Origin: Vicingaceae bacterium
GTDB lineage: Bacteria; Bacteroidota; Bacteroidia; Flavobacteriales_E; Vicingaceae
Direction: 5' to 3'
Assembly (NCBI GenBank): GCA_028245195.1
Contig: JAOKCF010000001.1
Span: 164,326 to 228,325, forward strand
DNA length: 64,000 nt
The position numbers and the translations under genes are program-made. Positions 9,016 through 18,226 of this stretch are shown piece after piece. Position 1 is the first letter of the stretch, and each line of letters starts with the position of its first letter. The notes beneath the pieces were generated by a model. That model saw only the letters and a program-made list of their open reading frames with translations, ran no database searches and was not told the DNA's origin.

Positions 9016-9873
9016 TTAAAGTTGAATTGACTTAATAATGTCAAGGTCTGATTCATGAACACAAATGTAATCACATGCAGAGATTTCTGAATGTATCCCA
9101 ATTGATTCTACCATAACTAAATCTTTTATTTTAGTCTCTGTTTTAACTAATCTAAATAAATGATATTTCTCAACCTCTAAAATGGATTCAACCTTCTTTT
9201 GGCGTTCCAACCTGTCAGTATTTTCTTTACTATATACTGGTAAAATTTCTATTAAAATAATCGGCTTATCTTCAGCAATTTTACCTTTAAAACTCTCTAA
9301 AACTTGGAACTCTGCGCCTTCTACATCAATTTTTAAAAACCCCATTTTCCCATCTCCGATTAAATTCGAAAAAGCTAATTCATCATACAATGGAATATAA
9401 GTTGTCCTATCAATTCGTTGATTTGGCCTAAAGTCTGAAATCATTGAAGCAGCAGAGTCCGAGTTCCCTGTGCTGTAAAAATTCAATACCCCAATTTCAC
9501 TTTTGTTCGATACCCCAAAAGGAAACAAATTTGTTTTTTTAAAGTTGTTCAGTTTGATTAAATTCATAGTATAATGAACGCAAAAAGAGTTTGGTTCGAA
9601 ACCAAAATACTCTCGATTACTTTGAACAGACTTAAGCTTTAGTAAAGTTTGGCCAATATTTACTCCAACGTCAACGAAACACCCTTCTTTTTTATGGAGG
9701 AGTAATTCTAAAATACTAATCATCCAACGTTCAGATATAAATAAATTAGAATAACCATCCCCCTCAATTACTGGGATTTTAAACACTTTCTTATTCAATT
9801 CAATATTTACAATAAGATTTACATGCTTTAAAAATTGTAGTTTGTGTAATATTTTTATAAAAATCTTTTTCAT
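9016..9873 (-). CDS. FkbM family SAM-dependent methyltransferase
   Basis: A 285-residue class I methyltransferase. The SAM-binding glycine loop is FVDVGVNIGQTLLKL, followed by the acidic-end strand FGFEPNSF and later FLKIDVEGAEFQVLESF, a hallmark of the FkbM family, whose members O-methylate hydroxyl groups on sugars and polyketides. There is no signal peptide beyond a short basic start, so the enzyme should be cytosolic. It lies between HisF (8 bases) and the amidotransferase (11 bases), in the same run of co-directional genes, which suggests O-methylation of a sugar of the same repeat unit. The acceptor position is unknown. Confidence 0.85.
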   Translation of the reverse strand: MKKIFIKILHKLQFLKHVNLIVNIELNKKVFKIPVIEGDGYSNLFISERWMISILELLLHKKEGCFVDVGVNIGQTLLKLKSVQSNREYFGFEPNSFCVHYTMNLIKLNNFKKTNLFPFGVSNKSEIGVLNFYSTGNSDSAASMISDFRPNQRIDRTTYIPLYDELAFSNLIGDGKMGFLKIDVEGAEFQVLESFKGKIAEDKPIILIEILPVYSKENTDRLERQKKVESILEVEKYHLFRLVKTETKIKDLVMVESIGIHSEISACDYICVHESDLDIIKSIQL

Positions 9874-9881
9874 CTTATACT

Positions 9882-10646
9882 TTAGTCTGTAAAAATCGTC
9901 TTTAATTCCTTTTGTGAAGGGTAATTTATTAAAATCCCTTTATTCTCCCCTCTATAAACAAACAAACTTCCCGCTGCTATAGCAGAAGCACCACTCTCAA
10001 CAGCACTTTTGAAGCTTAACAGACTATTTGCCCCTCCACATACAACCACAGGTAGGTTAGAAATTTTAGAAACCAAGCTTATTAAACCAAGGTCAAAATC
10101 TTTAAATGTTCCGTCCCTATCTATTGAATTTATAAATAATTCACCGGCGCCTGCATCCATTATCATTTTAACATAATCCTCTAATTCAACATTTAACCTT
10201 TTCTGTCCTGAATTGACATATACTTGATATTTACCAAACAATGATTTCTTAACGTCAATTGATACAACAATACTCTGAGAACCAAATATTATGGAAGCTT
10301 CTGTGACTAAACCTAGACTATTCTTTAATGAGGAATTTAAAATGACTTTTTCTATTCCCAACTTAAATAGTTTTTTAATTTGATCCATATTAGTAATTCC
10401 CCCACCATAACCAAACGGCATAAATGCTTCACTGCAGATTTCCTCTATTTTGGAATAGTTGGGCTCATTATTATTAACAGTTGCTCGAATGTCTAATAAC
10501 AGAAGTTCATCTACCTCATTGTCGTTAAATATTTTCACAGCATTAATTGGATCCCCAATGTAATTTGGTTTCTTAAACTTTACGGTTTTAACAAGTTTAT
10601 CCCCTATGATTGTTAATACAGGAATAACTCTAATATTTTCAGTCAT
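9882..10646 (-). CDS. hisF: HisF-like imidazole-glycerol-phosphate synthase cyclase subunit for sugar amidation
   Basis: A 254-residue (beta/alpha)8 barrel. The start chosen is the ATG at 10646, because the HisF fold begins at RVIPVLTIIGDKLVKT; an ATG three bases upstream is equally possible. HisF features visible are DELLLLDI (Asp in place of the usual catalytic region), PFGYGGGITNMDQI, KVILNSS and VVCGGANSLLSF, the phosphate-binding loops. It is not next to other histidine genes; its partners are HisH and the WbpG-like enzyme, so it should channel ammonia for sugar amidation and not make histidine. It overlaps the upstream sulfotransferase end by 8 bases. Confidence 0.85.
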   Translation of the reverse strand: MTENIRVIPVLTIIGDKLVKTVKFKKPNYIGDPINAVKIFNDNEVDELLLLDIRATVNNNEPNYSKIEEICSEAFMPFGYGGGITNMDQIKKLFKLGIEKVILNSSLKNSLGLVTEASIIFGSQSIVVSIDVKKSLFGKYQVYVNSGQKRLNVELEDYVKMIMDAGAGELFINSIDRDGTFKDFDLGLISLVSKISNLPVVVCGGANSLLSFKSAVESGASAIAAGSLFVYRGENKGILINYPSQKELKTIFTD

Positions 10647-11467
10647 CATATTTAAATTTCGAAAATTTAATTCCTGTAATTTTATAAAAATCAATCATAT
10701 CAGCCTGCATTTTTGAAATCAATAATTCAGTTTCTTGTTGCGAAAGATTTGGTTTTTTTAATTGATTTTTAAAAAATAAATTAGCCAACTTTTCACCAAT
10801 TTGTTTTGCAACGGCAGGAGAAAGCCTCATAGCAATCCTATACAAATAGTTCCCTTTCAGTATTCTAGGAGTCCTTTTTGTCCCTGCAGTATTTGTGACG
10901 TAATCAAATAAATCCATATCATATAATGTTGGTAATTCCAAAAATTTAAAAGTCCTGTTCAGTTCATTTAATCTATTTTCCTCTAAGCTTTCTAGCTTTA
11001 AAACATGAATTTGCCTCTTTTTAAAAAAACGCAAGTATTCCTTAAGTTGCATTCCATACAAACTAGTCTTTAAGTAATTATCACTTTCTTTACTATATAA
11101 TATGTCTTCCGCTATGTCACAATGGTAACTTTCTAAGATATGGGATTTATATCTTTCGATTGGATCCCGGACTATATAAATCAATTTTACTTCTGGAGTA
11201 TCTTTAAATATTTTTTCCGGAATATTTTTATAAAACTTATTATGACTTTTCGTGTAACTTTTAGGAGTTGTTCCTGCTATTTTTGAATTCGTATTAAAAT
11301 AATATTGATAACATTCTAATGACTTTGAGTTAAATGTTTCTTCTGCGTAATAATGGATTTCCTTGGGTTCTGACATAAATATGCTAGGATGTTTCAAGGT
11401 AATCTTGTAAACTCGAAGCACCCGACTTCATTGCACCAATAGTTAACAAGTTCGAAAATCGCTCCAT
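10639..11467 (-). pseudogene. Sulfotransferase, frameshifted in the PAPS-binding region
   Basis: Reading from the ATG at 11467, one base after the HisH stop, the frame gives MERFSNLLTIGAMKSGASSL, an excellent start for a PAPS-dependent sulfotransferase (5'-phosphosulfate loop, usually KxGTTSL). It then hits a stop after QDYLETS. The following residues HPSIFMSEPKEIHYY, which normally come right after that loop, are in another frame that is open to 10639. The shift lies at about 11391-11397, equivalent to one extra base near the G at 11395. The rest has the 3'-phosphate motif YIVRDPIERYKSH and is otherwise intact. If the downstream frame were used from an internal start, the protein would lack the PAPS loop. 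It is either a recent pseudogene, a sequencing error or a programmed shift. Family members sulfate sugars. Confidence 0.8.
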
Positions 11468-11468
11468 T

Positions 11469-12089
11469 CTAAATTTTCGAATAATTTTCTAATATTTTCA
11501 TCCCGTATTGATGACTCTTTTCAGGATGAAACTGAACTCCAAAAACATTATCCTTCTCGACTGCAGCAGCAAAGGTATAACCATAATTTACTGTAGCTAA
11601 AACATCAGAATCGCTTTTGGTTTTCATATGATACTTATGCACAAAATAATACCTACAAATGTCTCCATTATTGGGTAATGGTAGTAATTTTGAGCTCTTT
11701 TTTATTTGAACCGAATTCCATCCCATATTTGGAATTCGGAAATTTCCTTTCATTTTACTTTCATTAAATTTCACCACATCCATATCAATCCAACCTAGTC
11801 CTTTGCAACCTCCTTCTTCACTCCAGTTACCTAACATTTGAGCTCCCAAGCAAATTCCCAATATGGGTGTTTTGTTCTCCATTACAGACTCACGTAACAC
11901 TTCTACTAATCCACTAGCGTGTAGGTTTTTCATTCCAAAATCGAAGTTCCCAACACCCGGAAGAATTAATTTACTTGACTTTGAAATAATCTCAGGTTCC
12001 TTAGAGATTCTAGATTCTACCCCAATCTTTTTAAACATATTTTGGATAGAATTAATATTTCCTGCGCCGTAATCTATTATAGTAATCAT
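11469..12089 (-). CDS. hisH: HisH-like glutamine amidotransferase for sugar amidation
   Basis: A 206-residue class I glutamine amidotransferase. The nucleophile Cys80 is in GICLGAQM, the oxyanion region is LPGVGNFDFGM, and the His188/Glu190 pair is in QFHPEKSHQYG, so the catalytic triad is complete. It hydrolyses glutamine and passes ammonia to HisF. It overlaps the flippase stop (ATGA, 12086-12089) and sits two genes from hisF and four from the WbpG-like gene. With no other his genes nearby, it belongs to the amidation module of this glycan locus, as with HisH2 in Pseudomonas O-antigen clusters. Confidence 0.88.
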   Translation of the reverse strand: MITIIDYGAGNINSIQNMFKKIGVESRISKEPEIISKSSKLILPGVGNFDFGMKNLHASGLVEVLRESVMENKTPILGICLGAQMLGNWSEEGGCKGLGWIDMDVVKFNESKMKGNFRIPNMGWNSVQIKKSSKLLPLPNNGDICRYYFVHKYHMKTKSDSDVLATVNYGYTFAAAVEKDNVFGVQFHPEKSHQYGMKILENYSKI

Positions 12090-13516
12090 TGTAATTGTAT
12101 GTTAATTTTTCCTAGTTCTACTCTCACCTTGAAAAAGTAAATAATAAAAACTAATGTTAAAATAAGACTAATGATTGATTTAAACAAAACATCTATATCT
12201 CTAAATATGTAAATCATAATTGTTAATATGGAAATTGCAATCATCCAATAAATTGGATAAAATTTTTGGTTTCCTAATACTCGATATTCTTTCAGAAAAA
12301 ACGGAGAAGCACCTAAATACATTAAAGAAATGAGAGTTGTTAGTCCAGCAGCGAATATTCCATAAATAGGAATAAAAATAATGTTCAGAGCTACATTTAA
12401 AACTCCTGCAACAAATGATATTCGCCATAGCTTATTAGTTTGCTCATAAAAGAATAATTTATTTACTGAAGCCCAATAAAGAGGCCGATATGAGTAGCCC
12501 ATGATAATAATAATACTTACTGAATAGGCAACAGTTAATTCTTCTTTTCTAATTAGAACATGTATTAATTCTTTGGCCCACAATGAAACTAATGAGCAAG
12601 TCAAAATGAATGCCATTTGTAAAAAATAAATAAGTGTTTTTACTTTTTTCTCCGACTCTTCATTTTTATTCGAATATAATTTTGTTACAATTGGCCCTAC
12701 AGCCATGCCAATTGCATTCCCAAAAACTTCCATATAACCTCCAAATACATATGCCACACTATAGATTCCAATTTGTCCAATGGGCGTGTTTAGTTGATTC
12801 ATTACCATTCTATCGGAGGAGTTTAATAAAAAAGTAGAGTATTGATGTGGGATTGTAGGTAAAGCAACGCTTAGGCTTTTCTTCCAGAATTTCACGTTAG
12901 TAGAAAAAATTGGTTTCAATTTAACCTTCACGAATAAAGGATAAGCATATAATAAAAACCCGGCACCAGCTCCGATTGCTGAAGATATAAACCAACCTAG
13001 ATAACCAAGCTTTAAAAATGCAATCGTATATAAATTTAAGACAATGGTCAACACTCCGACAAAAGCTGTTATACTAGCTACATATTGTGGTTTTTGAGTT
13101 AGTTGAAAATATCTTCCACCAAAAACACTTACTATATTAAAAAAAGTCGGGGGAATAACCATTAAACCAATCACATACCAAGTATTTGAACCAACTTGAG
13201 TAGGCATAAAAAAATATAAAACACCAACATATAAAATAGAGAAGAACATACTATATATATATAAACCCAGAAGGTACCGCCCCCAATAGCCCAACCAATT
13301 ATTTTTTTTAAAAAAACTATTAACAAGCAAAAGGTCAAAACCTAACATTTTTAATCCACTGAGTAATCCTGAATAAGCTAATAAAGTACCATATATCCCA
13401 TAATCGACAGCAGTCAAATATTGAGTTGTGATGGGCAATACCAATATATTAGCTAATTTTGGAATTTGGGGTCCAATAGCATATAGGAAACTATGAGAAA
13501 ATAGCTTTCTAAGCAT
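12086..13516 (-). CDS. wzx: Polysaccharide flippase, Wzx/MATE-like (MOP superfamily)
   Basis: A 476-residue integral membrane protein with about twelve to fourteen hydrophobic segments along its length. The start SHSFLYAIGPQIPKLANILV and TQYLTAVDYGIYGTLLAYSG match the polysaccharide biosynthesis protein family, where the first helices hold the Asp-Tyr-Gly motif. The central region has ALPTIPHQYSTFLLNSSDRM, the second half's repeat of the first helix bundle. It would flip the undecaprenyl-linked repeat unit to the periplasm for the Wzy-type polymerase (836-2242). It overlaps the gene before it by 8 bases and the gene after it by 4, so it is translationally coupled on both sides. Confidence 0.88.
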   Translation of the reverse strand: MLRKLFSHSFLYAIGPQIPKLANILVLPITTQYLTAVDYGIYGTLLAYSGLLSGLKMLGFDLLLVNSFFKKNNWLGYWGRYLLGLYIYSMFFSILYVGVLYFFMPTQVGSNTWYVIGLMVIPPTFFNIVSVFGGRYFQLTQKPQYVASITAFVGVLTIVLNLYTIAFLKLGYLGWFISSAIGAGAGFLLYAYPLFVKVKLKPIFSTNVKFWKKSLSVALPTIPHQYSTFLLNSSDRMVMNQLNTPIGQIGIYSVAYVFGGYMEVFGNAIGMAVGPIVTKLYSNKNEESEKKVKTLIYFLQMAFILTCSLVSLWAKELIHVLIRKEELTVAYSVSIIIIMGYSYRPLYWASVNKLFFYEQTNKLWRISFVAGVLNVALNIIFIPIYGIFAAGLTTLISLMYLGASPFFLKEYRVLGNQKFYPIYWMIAISILTIMIYIFRDIDVLFKSIISLILTLVFIIYFFKVRVELGKINIQLQ

Positions 13517-15263
13517 TTACTTCTTTAATAAATGCCTGCCATCTATCTTTTCTCAAATATAGAAAATCATTATCGTGTTCGTAACTATTTCTTTTCATCT
13601 TATATAAGGACTCTTCCATTTCTTGACTATTTTTTACGGTATGAGTTATTGAACTATCTTCAATTTGATCACTCATAAATGTTTGTACCCGAATAGTTGG
13701 AATCTTTAAGATATATGACTCTAACCAAACTCCAGAATGAGCACTAGTTATTACTAAGTTCGAACTTTTCATATCTTCAAACACATCCTCAGTAAAGGAT
13801 ATTTCGCAATCTAAATCTTTAAACATTTCTAAAACCAATTCTTCTTCAAACTTCCATAGTGGGTGAAATCTAACTATTAGTTTAAACTTATCTAGTGTTA
13901 GTAGACTTTTTTTGACAATAACTAATTCTTGCAGGAATATTTCATATCGAGTTAAACAATAAAGAACAACATTTTTTTTATTCGTTTTCGGAATTAGTTT
14001 AGATTCTTCCAATTTTTTAATAAAACTTGGATTCCCTAAGGATAGAATAAAACTGTCCGGTAATGAATTATTTAATAGAAATAGTTTTTTAAAATAATCT
14101 CCCCAAACTATAAATTTCTTAGGTCTCGGCATTCCTCTTGTAATATCTTCAAAATCGTATAGCTCTTCGTCCGAAAAATTATAAAGATTATGACTTGGTC
14201 CATACATGCTATGTTGCATTCCATAAGTATTCAGGCCTTGCAATCCATGTGATATCGCCCTCCCTCCGGGGTGGAATTCGTCTTCGTAAAAAAATGACCC
14301 ATTATTATCAATACCTTCTTTAAATCGACTAAGCCAAAGATTCATTAATAATAAATCATTCTTCAAAATTAAAACTTCCTGCAATTCATTTATCAATAGT
14401 GTTGTTGGAAATTGAACTTTGTTTACAGTAATGAACTCGGAATCTACTTTATTTAACCTAAGAATAAGGTTAAAACATTTGTAAATAAAATTTAAATAAC
14501 TCCAGAATATAGGTTTAGCATACCATAACTTCTCGGGTATTTCATATTCTACTAAATTATCCGAAAAGTGGAATAATTCTATTGGAATGAAGCTAACCTC
14601 CTCTTCTTTTATTTTTGCAACACTAAGTATATTCTTAATAAAATTTTTCGAATACAATGGCTGAGATAAACTTGAAATAAATGTAATTCTATAATTTTTA
14701 TTTTTTAAGATAGGCTTTCTCACTGTAAAGTAAGAAATTATCTGCTTCACACTAATTTTAAAAAAACGAACATATTTATTTTCTTTATTTTTTTTCGAAA
14801 AAAGAAAACTCGTTGATAGATTAAACTCCATTAGAAAACCGTTTAAAAAACCCACTGTCCCCTTATATCGGTCAGGTATCAAAAATATTATTTCATTGTA
14901 TCCTTTAAAATACGAATCATTAGTTTTAATTAATTCTTTCAGAAAAAAGGCTTTAACAAGCCAATGATAATAAAGCTTCTCAGAAATGCTTGTAAGCCAA
15001 AAAATTGGCAATCCATTTATTTGGAAATTTCTTACATGTTCTCCTTCTAACATAGAATTAGAAAGTTCTCTTATAAATAGATTAAAGTTATGAGTTGCGA
15101 CTTGAAATAAACGCTCATGATTTTCAAAACTATCAATGATAATATTTTTAAATCCTACACCATCTGAATTTTCTCCTTGAAAGTCAAACAGTTCGCAATC
15201 TGAGCTATCTAAATCATACTCGATTAAGGGATTTCTATAAAATAAATTAATTACTAATATCAT
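13509..15263 (-). CDS. Putative surface carbohydrate transferase (GT-B-like C-terminus)
   Basis: I cannot name this 584-residue protein with certainty. It has no signal peptide or clear membrane span. The C-terminal third has VVLYCLTRYEIFLQEL, then LIVRFHPLWKFEEE, SFTEDVFEDMKSSNLVITSA and HSGVWLESYILKIPTIRV. This His-Pro, then Ser-(x)-Ser-Gly-(x)-Glu pattern is the layout of donor-binding domains in capsule and polysialic-acid type transferases. The centre holds GGRAISHGLQGLNTYGMQHS, where a His-Gly/Gln-His pair fits those families. It lies in the nonulosonic-acid locus just before the flippase, so a nonulosonic-acid transferase is a reasonable but unproven guess. It starts 125 bases after the nucleotidyltransferase gene and overlaps wzx by 8 bases. 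Confidence 0.5.
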   Translation of the reverse strand: MILVINLFYRNPLIEYDLDSSDCELFDFQGENSDGVGFKNIIIDSFENHERLFQVATHNFNLFIRELSNSMLEGEHVRNFQINGLPIFWLTSISEKLYYHWLVKAFFLKELIKTNDSYFKGYNEIIFLIPDRYKGTVGFLNGFLMEFNLSTSFLFSKKNKENKYVRFFKISVKQIISYFTVRKPILKNKNYRITFISSLSQPLYSKNFIKNILSVAKIKEEEVSFIPIELFHFSDNLVEYEIPEKLWYAKPIFWSYLNFIYKCFNLILRLNKVDSEFITVNKVQFPTTLLINELQEVLILKNDLLLMNLWLSRFKEGIDNNGSFFYEDEFHPGGRAISHGLQGLNTYGMQHSMYGPSHNLYNFSDEELYDFEDITRGMPRPKKFIVWGDYFKKLFLLNNSLPDSFILSLGNPSFIKKLEESKLIPKTNKKNVVLYCLTRYEIFLQELVIVKKSLLTLDKFKLIVRFHPLWKFEEELVLEMFKDLDCEISFTEDVFEDMKSSNLVITSAHSGVWLESYILKIPTIRVQTFMSDQIEDSSITHTVKNSQEMEESLYKMKRNSYEHDNDFLYLRKDRWQAFIKEVNA

Positions 15264-15388
15264 ACCTTATTATTTACCATAACAACCATTAATTAATCCT
15301 TTTTGATTTGCAGTTATTGATTGATGAAGTGAAATCTAGAAGGTAACCATTTACAAAAACTTGCAAAACATCACGGACTCTCGACAGG

Positions 15389-16432
15389 TTAATCAGTAGT
15401 TCCATTATAATTACTTAATAAAGAATTAGCTTTGTTATAATCACTTCTCAACCCAATATCCAACCAAAATCCTTCAATGATATAAGCGCTAGTCACTTGT
15501 TTCATTTTTATCAGTTTTCCGAATAAATTTGGCATATCAAAAAATTGATTATGAGGAATTTCCTTAAAAATATGTGGATTAAGTACGTAAGCCCCTCCGT
15601 TTATAAAGTACTCTCGATTAGGCTTTTCAATTATACTTTCTATTCTCTGCCCAGCATCGAAATTTACAACCCCATATTGAATCTTATCGCTTCGTTTAGC
15701 GACTGCCATAGTAGCGCATGCATTACTCTCCAAATGTTCAGCAAGCATTTTTTCAAAATTTATAGAAGAAAGAATATCTCCATTTACTACAAAGAAAGGC
15801 TCATTTATTGGTATACTTATCAACGAAAGGGCACCTGCTGTTCCCATCCTTTTTTCTTCTTCTATATACTGAATGCTCACACCTAATGCTGTACCATCTC
15901 CAAAATACTTCTTGATTACTTCTGACTTGTAGTTAACGCAAATTAAAAAGTTATAAAACCCGCTTTCTTGAAATGAGCGAATCAAATTCTCTAGAATTGG
16001 TTGATCGCCAATACTAAGCATAGGTTTTGGTGTACTTTTTGTTAAATTTCCAAGTCTTGAGCCCAAGCCTCCCGCCATTATAACTACCTTATTGGGCCTA
16101 TATATTTCCGACCAATTATCTAACTTAATAACGTTTAGTAAACGTCCACTTTTATTAATAATGGGAAGATGTCTTCTATGGTTTTGTTTTAACAACATCA
16201 AGGCCTTTTCTCGACTTATGCCAACCTCTCCCTTAATTGGACTTTTATTAATTATTTTATTTAAATCTTTTACATTATTTAAAATCGCTCTCCGTATATC
16301 TCCGTCTGTGACTATCCCAATTAGTTTTTGATCTAAATCCACTACAGATAAAAAACCTTCCCCACACTGGTCCAATTCTTGAACAAGATCTTTAAAAGTT
16401 GAATTATTCTTTAAAATGTATGTACTTTTCAT
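15389..16432 (-). CDS. Sugar nucleotidyltransferase with N-terminal CBS pair (PtmE-like)
   Basis: A 347-residue fusion. Residues 1-110 form two CBS repeats (GFLSVVDLDQKLIGIVTDGD and HRRHLPIINKSGRLLNVI), which usually bind adenine nucleotides. From residue 116 a nucleotidyltransferase domain follows with AGGLGSRLGNLTKSTPKPML (residues 120-139), the NTP-binding signature, VVNGDILSSINF (metal-binding Asp) and IIEKPNREYFINGGAYVL. This arrangement is that of PtmE-type enzymes which, in Campylobacter, make a GDP-activated glucosamine at the head of legionaminic acid synthesis. It overlaps the divergent NeuB homologue by 4 bases (ATGA). An alternative role is activating another hexose phosphate; the nucleotide used cannot be read from the sequence. 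Confidence 0.82.
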   Translation of the reverse strand: MKSTYILKNNSTFKDLVQELDQCGEGFLSVVDLDQKLIGIVTDGDIRRAILNNVKDLNKIINKSPIKGEVGISREKALMLLKQNHRRHLPIINKSGRLLNVIKLDNWSEIYRPNKVVIMAGGLGSRLGNLTKSTPKPMLSIGDQPILENLIRSFQESGFYNFLICVNYKSEVIKKYFGDGTALGVSIQYIEEEKRMGTAGALSLISIPINEPFFVVNGDILSSINFEKMLAEHLESNACATMAVAKRSDKIQYGVVNFDAGQRIESIIEKPNREYFINGGAYVLNPHIFKEIPHNQFFDMPNLFGKLIKMKQVTSAYIIEGFWLDIGLRSDYNKANSLLSNYNGTTD

Positions 16433-17427
16433 TTCAACAGGTTTTTAGTTATAATATCATCCTTAACTATTTCAGTAATAGTTTTTTTCCCCAGTATCTC
16501 TTTTTTATCGATAACACCTCCAACCTTGTTAATCATCTTTAATACTATATCTTCATTTTTGACAAGTTGGCCCTCCGCAAGCAAACGCTTTGCAACATAA
16601 ACCTTTTGTCTATTTCTGTATGTCAATTCTGGCTCACTTATTTCTAAGAGTTCTTCAGCAGAATAATTTAGAATTTTTGAGTCTAAAAACTCTAATCGTT
16701 CTTTTATTTTTATCAGTTTTCTTGAACTTACAGCCGACTCAAAATCGATTCGTTCCTCCCCCTCATTTATGGTAATGTGCTTTTCAAATATCCTTGCACC
16801 TAACAAATAAGCATACTCATTACTAATAATTGCAAACTCATCATTAAACGATGAATGATCCGCATAACCAATCGTTTTGTTAGGATATAGCTCCTTTAAA
16901 ACTTTAATTCTTTCTAATTTTACATTTTCTATTTGTGATGGGAAAGATTGAAATCCAACAAGAAGAACTTCTAGTTGAACTCCCAATAAATCATCAACCT
17001 CATTCAGCTCTTTCAGGGTTCGTCCTCCTACTCCAAGAATAACCGGGATTCTAGTTTCCTTTATTCTATTAATAATTTCAGTGTCGTAAAAACAAACCGG
17101 ATGAATTTCTAAATATTTTGGCTTAGCTTTCATTGAAATTATTAAATCAAATGAGGCTAAGTCTAAAGGTAAAAATATAATATCTAATCCGGCATTAGTA
17201 GCATAATCAAATGCTTTCAACCATTTTTCATCGGTGAAGACACATTTTACTAATTTCTGATATCCAGAATGAACTGAAGAGGTTAGATAGTTGAGATCCA
17301 ATATAACCTGAAATTTAATCGCATTAAGTCCAGATTTTTTTGTATCATCAATTAGCCTAATTAGATAAGAATAATCGCCCTCATGATGAAATGCGGTTTC
17401 CGAATAAAGAAATATAGTACTAACCAT
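16429..17427 (-). CDS. Divergent NeuB-family sialic-acid-synthase homologue with SAF domain
   Basis: This 332-residue protein is a second NeuB-family member. It has a TIM barrel (1-265) and a C-terminal antifreeze-like SAF domain (about 270-332, RNRQKVYVAKRLLAEGQLVK). Conserved positions remain: Glu10 (YSE), Lys38 (IKFQ), Asp190-His191 (YADHSS) and Glu215-Lys216-His217 (EKHITI). However, the Lys of the KIAS/KVGS strand of ordinary NeuB, present in the paralogue at 18227-19282, reads Glu107 here (YLEIHP), and the following Ser-Thr-Gly becomes Gly-Val-Gly. Phosphoenolpyruvate binding may thus be altered, so it may use a different substrate or be regulatory. It overlaps both neighbours (4 and 8 bases) in the same operon. 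Confidence 0.82.
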   Translation of the reverse strand: MVSTIFLYSETAFHHEGDYSYLIRLIDDTKKSGLNAIKFQVILDLNYLTSSVHSGYQKLVKCVFTDEKWLKAFDYATNAGLDIIFLPLDLASFDLIISMKAKPKYLEIHPVCFYDTEIINRIKETRIPVILGVGGRTLKELNEVDDLLGVQLEVLLVGFQSFPSQIENVKLERIKVLKELYPNKTIGYADHSSFNDEFAIISNEYAYLLGARIFEKHITINEGEERIDFESAVSSRKLIKIKERLEFLDSKILNYSAEELLEISEPELTYRNRQKVYVAKRLLAEGQLVKNEDIVLKMINKVGGVIDKKEILGKKTITEIVKDDIITKNLLK

Positions 17428-18226
17428 TTAACTTTAACAATTTAGATTTTAATGCTCTAGACTTCATGTCCTGTTGAAATTCTTCGAAAGAGATGGATTT
17501 ATTATATGGTAGCTTTATTTCACCAATTGGTTTTATTATGGAATTTGGAATTTTGTACTCATTAATACAATCTATTATTTCAGATAACCTGATTAACAAA
17601 TTATTCTCGGAAAAATACTTTAGAATCGTTTTGGTCCGCACTAAATCATTTGGAGTGTCCACTGTCAAAGTATAATTTGAATTATCCTTATCTCCAATTG
17701 TAATGACACCGCATTTATATTTATCCGGATTAAATATAAAAAGCAACAAGTATTCACTAACCGAAGCATCGATTGAGTTGTAGCAATCTTTAAGAGCATT
17801 TACACTTATTACTTCAGCAGTAGCACCAATAGGTACATTAATTAATCTACAGTAGTCTAGCCCGCTTTCATTTAAGAACTTAATTTGATCATTAATAAAT
17901 TCATAGGATGTTAATACATTATCACCTGTTATACGAATTACATTATCAGCTTTTTCAATTGCTGCAACCTTTAGCATTCTTTCTATTACTTGGTCAGGAG
18001 ACCCTCTATATATTTTAACTCCATTCTTAATGGCAACATCTTCTAGAATATCATCAACCACCTCAATTGAAGTACAAATATAAATTTCATCAATCTCATC
18101 CACCAACTTTAACCTTTGAATAATAAAATCCAATAAAGAGAATTTTTCATTTACATGTCTCAAGACTTTTAAGGGTAGTCTAGTAGAAACTGTCCTTGCA
18201 ATTATACACGCTACAGTCTTCGCCAT
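17420..18226 (-). CDS. SpsF/NeuA-like cytidylyltransferase
   Basis: A 268-residue nucleotidyltransferase. The N-terminus VACIIARTVSTRLPLKVLRH corresponds to the NTP-binding motif IIPARxxSTRLPxKVL of the SpsF and CMP-nonulosonate synthetase group, though the usual Pro-Ala is changed to Ala with Thr-Val after it. IRITGDNVLTSYEFI carries the metal-binding Asp (usually GDxPL/GDNPL). CTP-dependent activation of the nonulosonic acid made by the NeuB enzyme encoded just upstream would be the expected role, taking the LegF position of the pathway; SpsF-type enzymes are less well characterised than NeuA. Its ATG directly abuts the stop of the NeuB gene, and it overlaps the second NeuB homologue by 8 bases. 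Confidence 0.78.
   Translation of the reverse strand: MAKTVACIIARTVSTRLPLKVLRHVNEKFSLLDFIIQRLKLVDEIDEIYICTSIEVVDDILEDVAIKNGVKIYRGSPDQVIERMLKVAAIEKADNVIRITGDNVLTSYEFINDQIKFLNESGLDYCRLINVPIGATAEVISVNALKDCYNSIDASVSEYLLLFIFNPDKYKCGVITIGDKDNSNYTLTVDTPNDLVRTKTILKYFSENNLLIRLSEIIDCINEYKIPNSIIKPIGEIKLPYNKSISFEEFQQDMKSRALKSKLLKLNG

Noticed and set aside
9882..12089. HisF and HisH as part of a histidine operon
   Set aside because: No other his genes are present; both are linked to the WbpG-like amidotransferase and glycan genes, so sugar amidation is the better role.
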